Shown: positions 62,425 to 64,000 of the stretch, piece by piece | Position numbering within the stretch: position 1 is the stretch's first letter | Layout of the letters: each line of letters begins with the position of its first letter | NCBI RefSeq assembly: GCF_002904295.1 | Contig: NZ_PPHG01000023.1 | Location: forward strand, 1 to 64,000 | Length of the DNA: 64,000 nt | Source of the DNA: Amycolatopsis sp. CA-128772 | GTDB taxonomy: Bacteria > Actinomycetota > Actinomycetes > Mycobacteriales > Pseudonocardiaceae | Direction of reading: 5' to 3' | Program-made: the position numbers and the translations under genes | The notes under the pieces: model-generated | What the model saw: only the letters and a program-made list of their open reading frames with translations | What the model was told of the DNA's origin: nothing | Databases searched by the model: none

Positions 62425-63080
62425 CGATCGCGGTGTTCCTGCTGGACGACCACGAACTGGTCCGGACCGGGCTGAAGACCGTCTTCGAGCCGGAGACCGA
62501 CATCGAAATCGTGGGGGAGGCCGGGACGGCGGCCGAGGCGCTGGTGCGGATCCCGCAGGCGCGCCCGGACGTGGCCGTCCTCGACGTCCGGCTGCCGGAC
62601 GGCGAAGGGGTGGCGGTCTGCCGGGAGATCCGGTCCACCGTGGACCCGCCGCCGGCCTGCCTGATGCTGACGTCCTATTCGGACGACGACGCCCTGTTCG
62701 GCGCGATCATGGCCGGCGCGGCGGGCTACATGCTGAAACAGGTGTCGGGCCGGTCCCTGGTCGAGGCGGTCCGCACGGTCGCCGGCGGCGGCTCGCTGCT
62801 GGACGCCACGCTGACGGCGTCGGTGATGAACAAGCTGCGTGGCGAGAACGTCGCGGCGCCCGACCCGCGCTACGAGCAGCTGAGCCCGCAGGAACGGCGG
62901 GTGCTGGACCTCGTCGCGGAGGGCCTGACCAACCGCCAGATCGCCGAGCGGCTGTTCCTGGCGGAGAAGACGGTGAAGAACTACGTCTCGTCCGTCCTGC
63001 ACAAGCTCGGCGTCGAGCGGCGGACGTCGGCGGCGGTGTACATGTCCCAGCGGAAGGCGGAACCGGGACGATCGGGCTGA
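62421..63080 (+). CDS. LuxR/NarL-type response regulator (DevR-like)
   Basis: A 219-residue regulator. The receiver has the acidic pair DDHE (9-10), phospho-acceptor D55 in VLDVRLPDG, T84 and K106; the output domain is a LuxR helix-turn-helix (LSPQERRVLDLVAEGLTNRQ, then LAEKTVKNYVSSVLHKLGV). It resembles DevR/DosR in spacing. ATG 62421 overlaps the kinase stop, so the pair is co-translated. Targets probably include the pyridoxamine-oxidase-fold gene upstream (inference); no clear DosR box was found. Confidence 0.92.
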   Translation: MTIAVFLLDDHELVRTGLKTVFEPETDIEIVGEAGTAAEALVRIPQARPDVAVLDVRLPDGEGVAVCREIRSTVDPPPACLMLTSYSDDDALFGAIMAGAAGYMLKQVSGRSLVEAVRTVAGGGSLLDATLTASVMNKLRGENVAAPDPRYEQLSPQERRVLDLVAEGLTNRQIAERLFLAEKTVKNYVSSVLHKLGVERRTSAAVYMSQRKAEPGRSG

Positions 63081-63189
63081 ATCCGCGCCTGATCGGACGT
63101 AACCGGTGGGGCGTTCGACGTATCCAGCCGCCGATGGAGTACACCTGTCGGGTGACGCACCAGTTCGCGTGCGCGGCAGAGGGGACGGC

Positions 63190-63624
63190 ATGTCGGGGTT
63201 GTCGGGCGGGGACTATGTCACGCAGCAGATCCGGGCACTCGCGCAAGCGGTGCGCCGGGAAGGGGCCGGCGGGGTCGGGACGCGCAGCTTCCAGCTGGCG
63301 GAGCACCTGGCGGCGGAGGGTGGCGTCCACCGCGGCGACATCCTGACGGCCACGGCCACGCTCCTGGCGATGACGGCGTGGTGCGACGGCGAAGCCGAGG
63401 CGGCCCGCCGGTTCGCGGAGCTGGCGGGCGAGCACGACGAGGAGTCACGCGAGCTGGTCACGCACCTGCTGCGGCTGGAGTCGGGCGCGGACCAGGGCTG
63501 GTTGCCGGAGGAACAGGCGGAGGCGCTGCTGGAGTACGCGCGCCGGGCCCGCCGCGGCGACCTGGCGACCCGGGTCCGGGCGCTCACGGGCGCCCGGCGG
63601 GGACGGCACCGCCGGGCGGACTAG
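63190..63624 (+). CDS. Hypothetical helical protein
   Basis: A 144-residue protein, almost entirely helical and charged, rich in Ala, Glu and Arg (AEAARRFAELAGEHDEESRE; LPEEQAEALLEYARRARR). I do not recognise it. ATG 63190 has a GAGGGGA site. It follows the response regulator by 109 bases and is followed by a very strong hairpin. Confidence 0.6.
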   Translation: MSGLSGGDYVTQQIRALAQAVRREGAGGVGTRSFQLAEHLAAEGGVHRGDILTATATLLAMTAWCDGEAEAARRFAELAGEHDEESRELVTHLLRLESGADQGWLPEEQAEALLEYARRARRGDLATRVRALTGARRGRHRRAD

Positions 63625-63674
63625 CCCGGTCCGGAGTGGACGGTGGCCCGGTCCGGCCCTGCCGATCGATGACG

Positions 63675-63718
63675 GCGGTACGAGCAGGTCATCCCCGCGG
63701 ATGACCTGCTCGTACCGC
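63675..63718. terminator. Perfect 20-bp hairpin between converging genes
   Basis: Arms 63675-63694 and 63699-63718 are exact reverse complements around a 4-base loop. It lies between a plus-strand gene end (63624) and a minus-strand gene end (63724) and would stop transcription from both sides. Confidence 0.8.
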
Positions 63719-63723
63719 GCCGC

Positions 63724-64000
63724 TCAGTCCGTCAGGGGGCGAGCCGGGTCGGCGAGCCGGTCCGGGTCCACCGTCCGTCCACTGTGGATCAGCTCGCGCA
63801 CCGCGTCGAGACCCTCGTCCCAGCGGTTGACGTGCAGGCCGGCCACCACCCGGCCGCCGGCCAGCCAGAACGCGTGGAACGCCTCGGCGTCGCCGCGGGT
63901 CACCACACGGTCGTAGCCGCCGGGCGGAAACCAGCCGGTGAACGCCATGCCGGCGTCGTACTGGTCGGAGAAGAAGTACGGCAGCTCGTCGTGGACCACC
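63724..64000 (-). CDS. Ferredoxin-reductase-type FAD/NAD oxidoreductase (C-terminal part)
   Basis: Only the last 92 codons are in the window; the gene continues past the right edge. The sequence matches the reductase C-terminal domain of rubredoxin/ferredoxin reductases: LPYFFSDQYDAGMAFTGW, then AFWLAGGRVVAGLHVNRWDE and the ending LADPARPL. It would pass electrons from NADH through FAD to a ferredoxin or P450. Confidence 0.85.
   Translation of the reverse strand, partial: VVHDELPYFFSDQYDAGMAFTGWFPPGGYDRVVTRGDAEAFHAFWLAGGRVVAGLHVNRWDEGLDAVRELIHSGRTVDPDRLADPARPLTD

Noticed and set aside
63675..63718. Perfect 20-bp inverted repeat as the end of an insertion sequence
   Set aside because: Both arms sit 4 bases apart between converging gene ends and no transposase is near; a terminator is the better explanation.

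Overview
The window is GC-rich actinobacterial DNA. GTG and TTG starts are frequent, stop/start overlaps of the ATGA or GTGA type are common, and many genes have lipoprotein or Sec signals. Gene content (LacI/ABC/glycosidase sugar clusters, a DasABC-like chitobiose locus, ShbA/SigD-type sigma factor, SAM-methyltransferase of the DUF574 type, NACHT/CHAT loci, YcaO RiPP) suggests a filamentous member of the Pseudonocardiaceae, most likely Amycolatopsis-like. That placement is inference from gene content, not a database match.

Layout. 1-2541: end of a form II CO-dehydrogenase-like operon (L-S-M order). 2623-5009: a STAND/TPR gene broken by three frameshifts. 5038-8760: flavin reductase, MarR/glutathionyl-hydroquinone-reductase pair, YceI, TetR. 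8770-18085: a sugar regulon with GH31, two ABC permeases, a binding lipoprotein and a LacI repressor on the minus strand, divergent from a secreted GH3 enzyme; palindromic GTCGAA-N4-TTCGAC sites lie in the intergenic region. 18087-27160: methyltransferase, P450, secreted alpha/beta hydrolase, PAS-GGDEF-degenerate-EAL protein, iodotyrosine-deiodinase-like flavoprotein, and a NarI/CCG-type iron-sulfur oxidoreductase.

27229-41718 is the most unusual region. It holds a kinase-like/NACHT NTPase, two Crp/Fnr proteins with intact-looking cyclic-nucleotide cassettes, two related beta-rich proteins (one with a B-box-like zinc finger and membrane anchor), a tiny B-box protein and a CHAT caspase-like protease. 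Facing them are a class III cyclase-like protein overlapped by a SMODS-associated-type NUDIX protein. Next come an FHA membrane protein and a small protein that share a GDVxAGT[IV]NNA motif. I read this as an NTP-dependent, nucleotide-signalling conflict (immunity or cell-death) locus.

41715-47337: shikimate/quinate catabolism (MHS transporter, TetR, shikimate dehydrogenase, 3-dehydroshikimate-dehydratase-like fusion) with a shared operator motif, and a DUF3800 remnant bordered by a duplicated end of the TetR gene. 47577-52197: DasABC-like ABC transporter plus GH3 hexosaminidase behind a dre-like DasR site. 52333-53091: secreted SH3/NlpC-like protein. 53187-57324: a compact RiPP cluster (precursor with five VVHNRA repeats, YcaO/cyclodehydratase fusion, MFS exporter, GNAT). 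57560-63624: DUF1996 secreted protein, ECF sigma factor, pyridoxamine-oxidase-fold protein, GAF-type two-component pair, small helical protein. The window ends inside a ferredoxin-reductase-type flavoprotein. No rRNA, tRNA, CRISPR or insertion sequence was seen.
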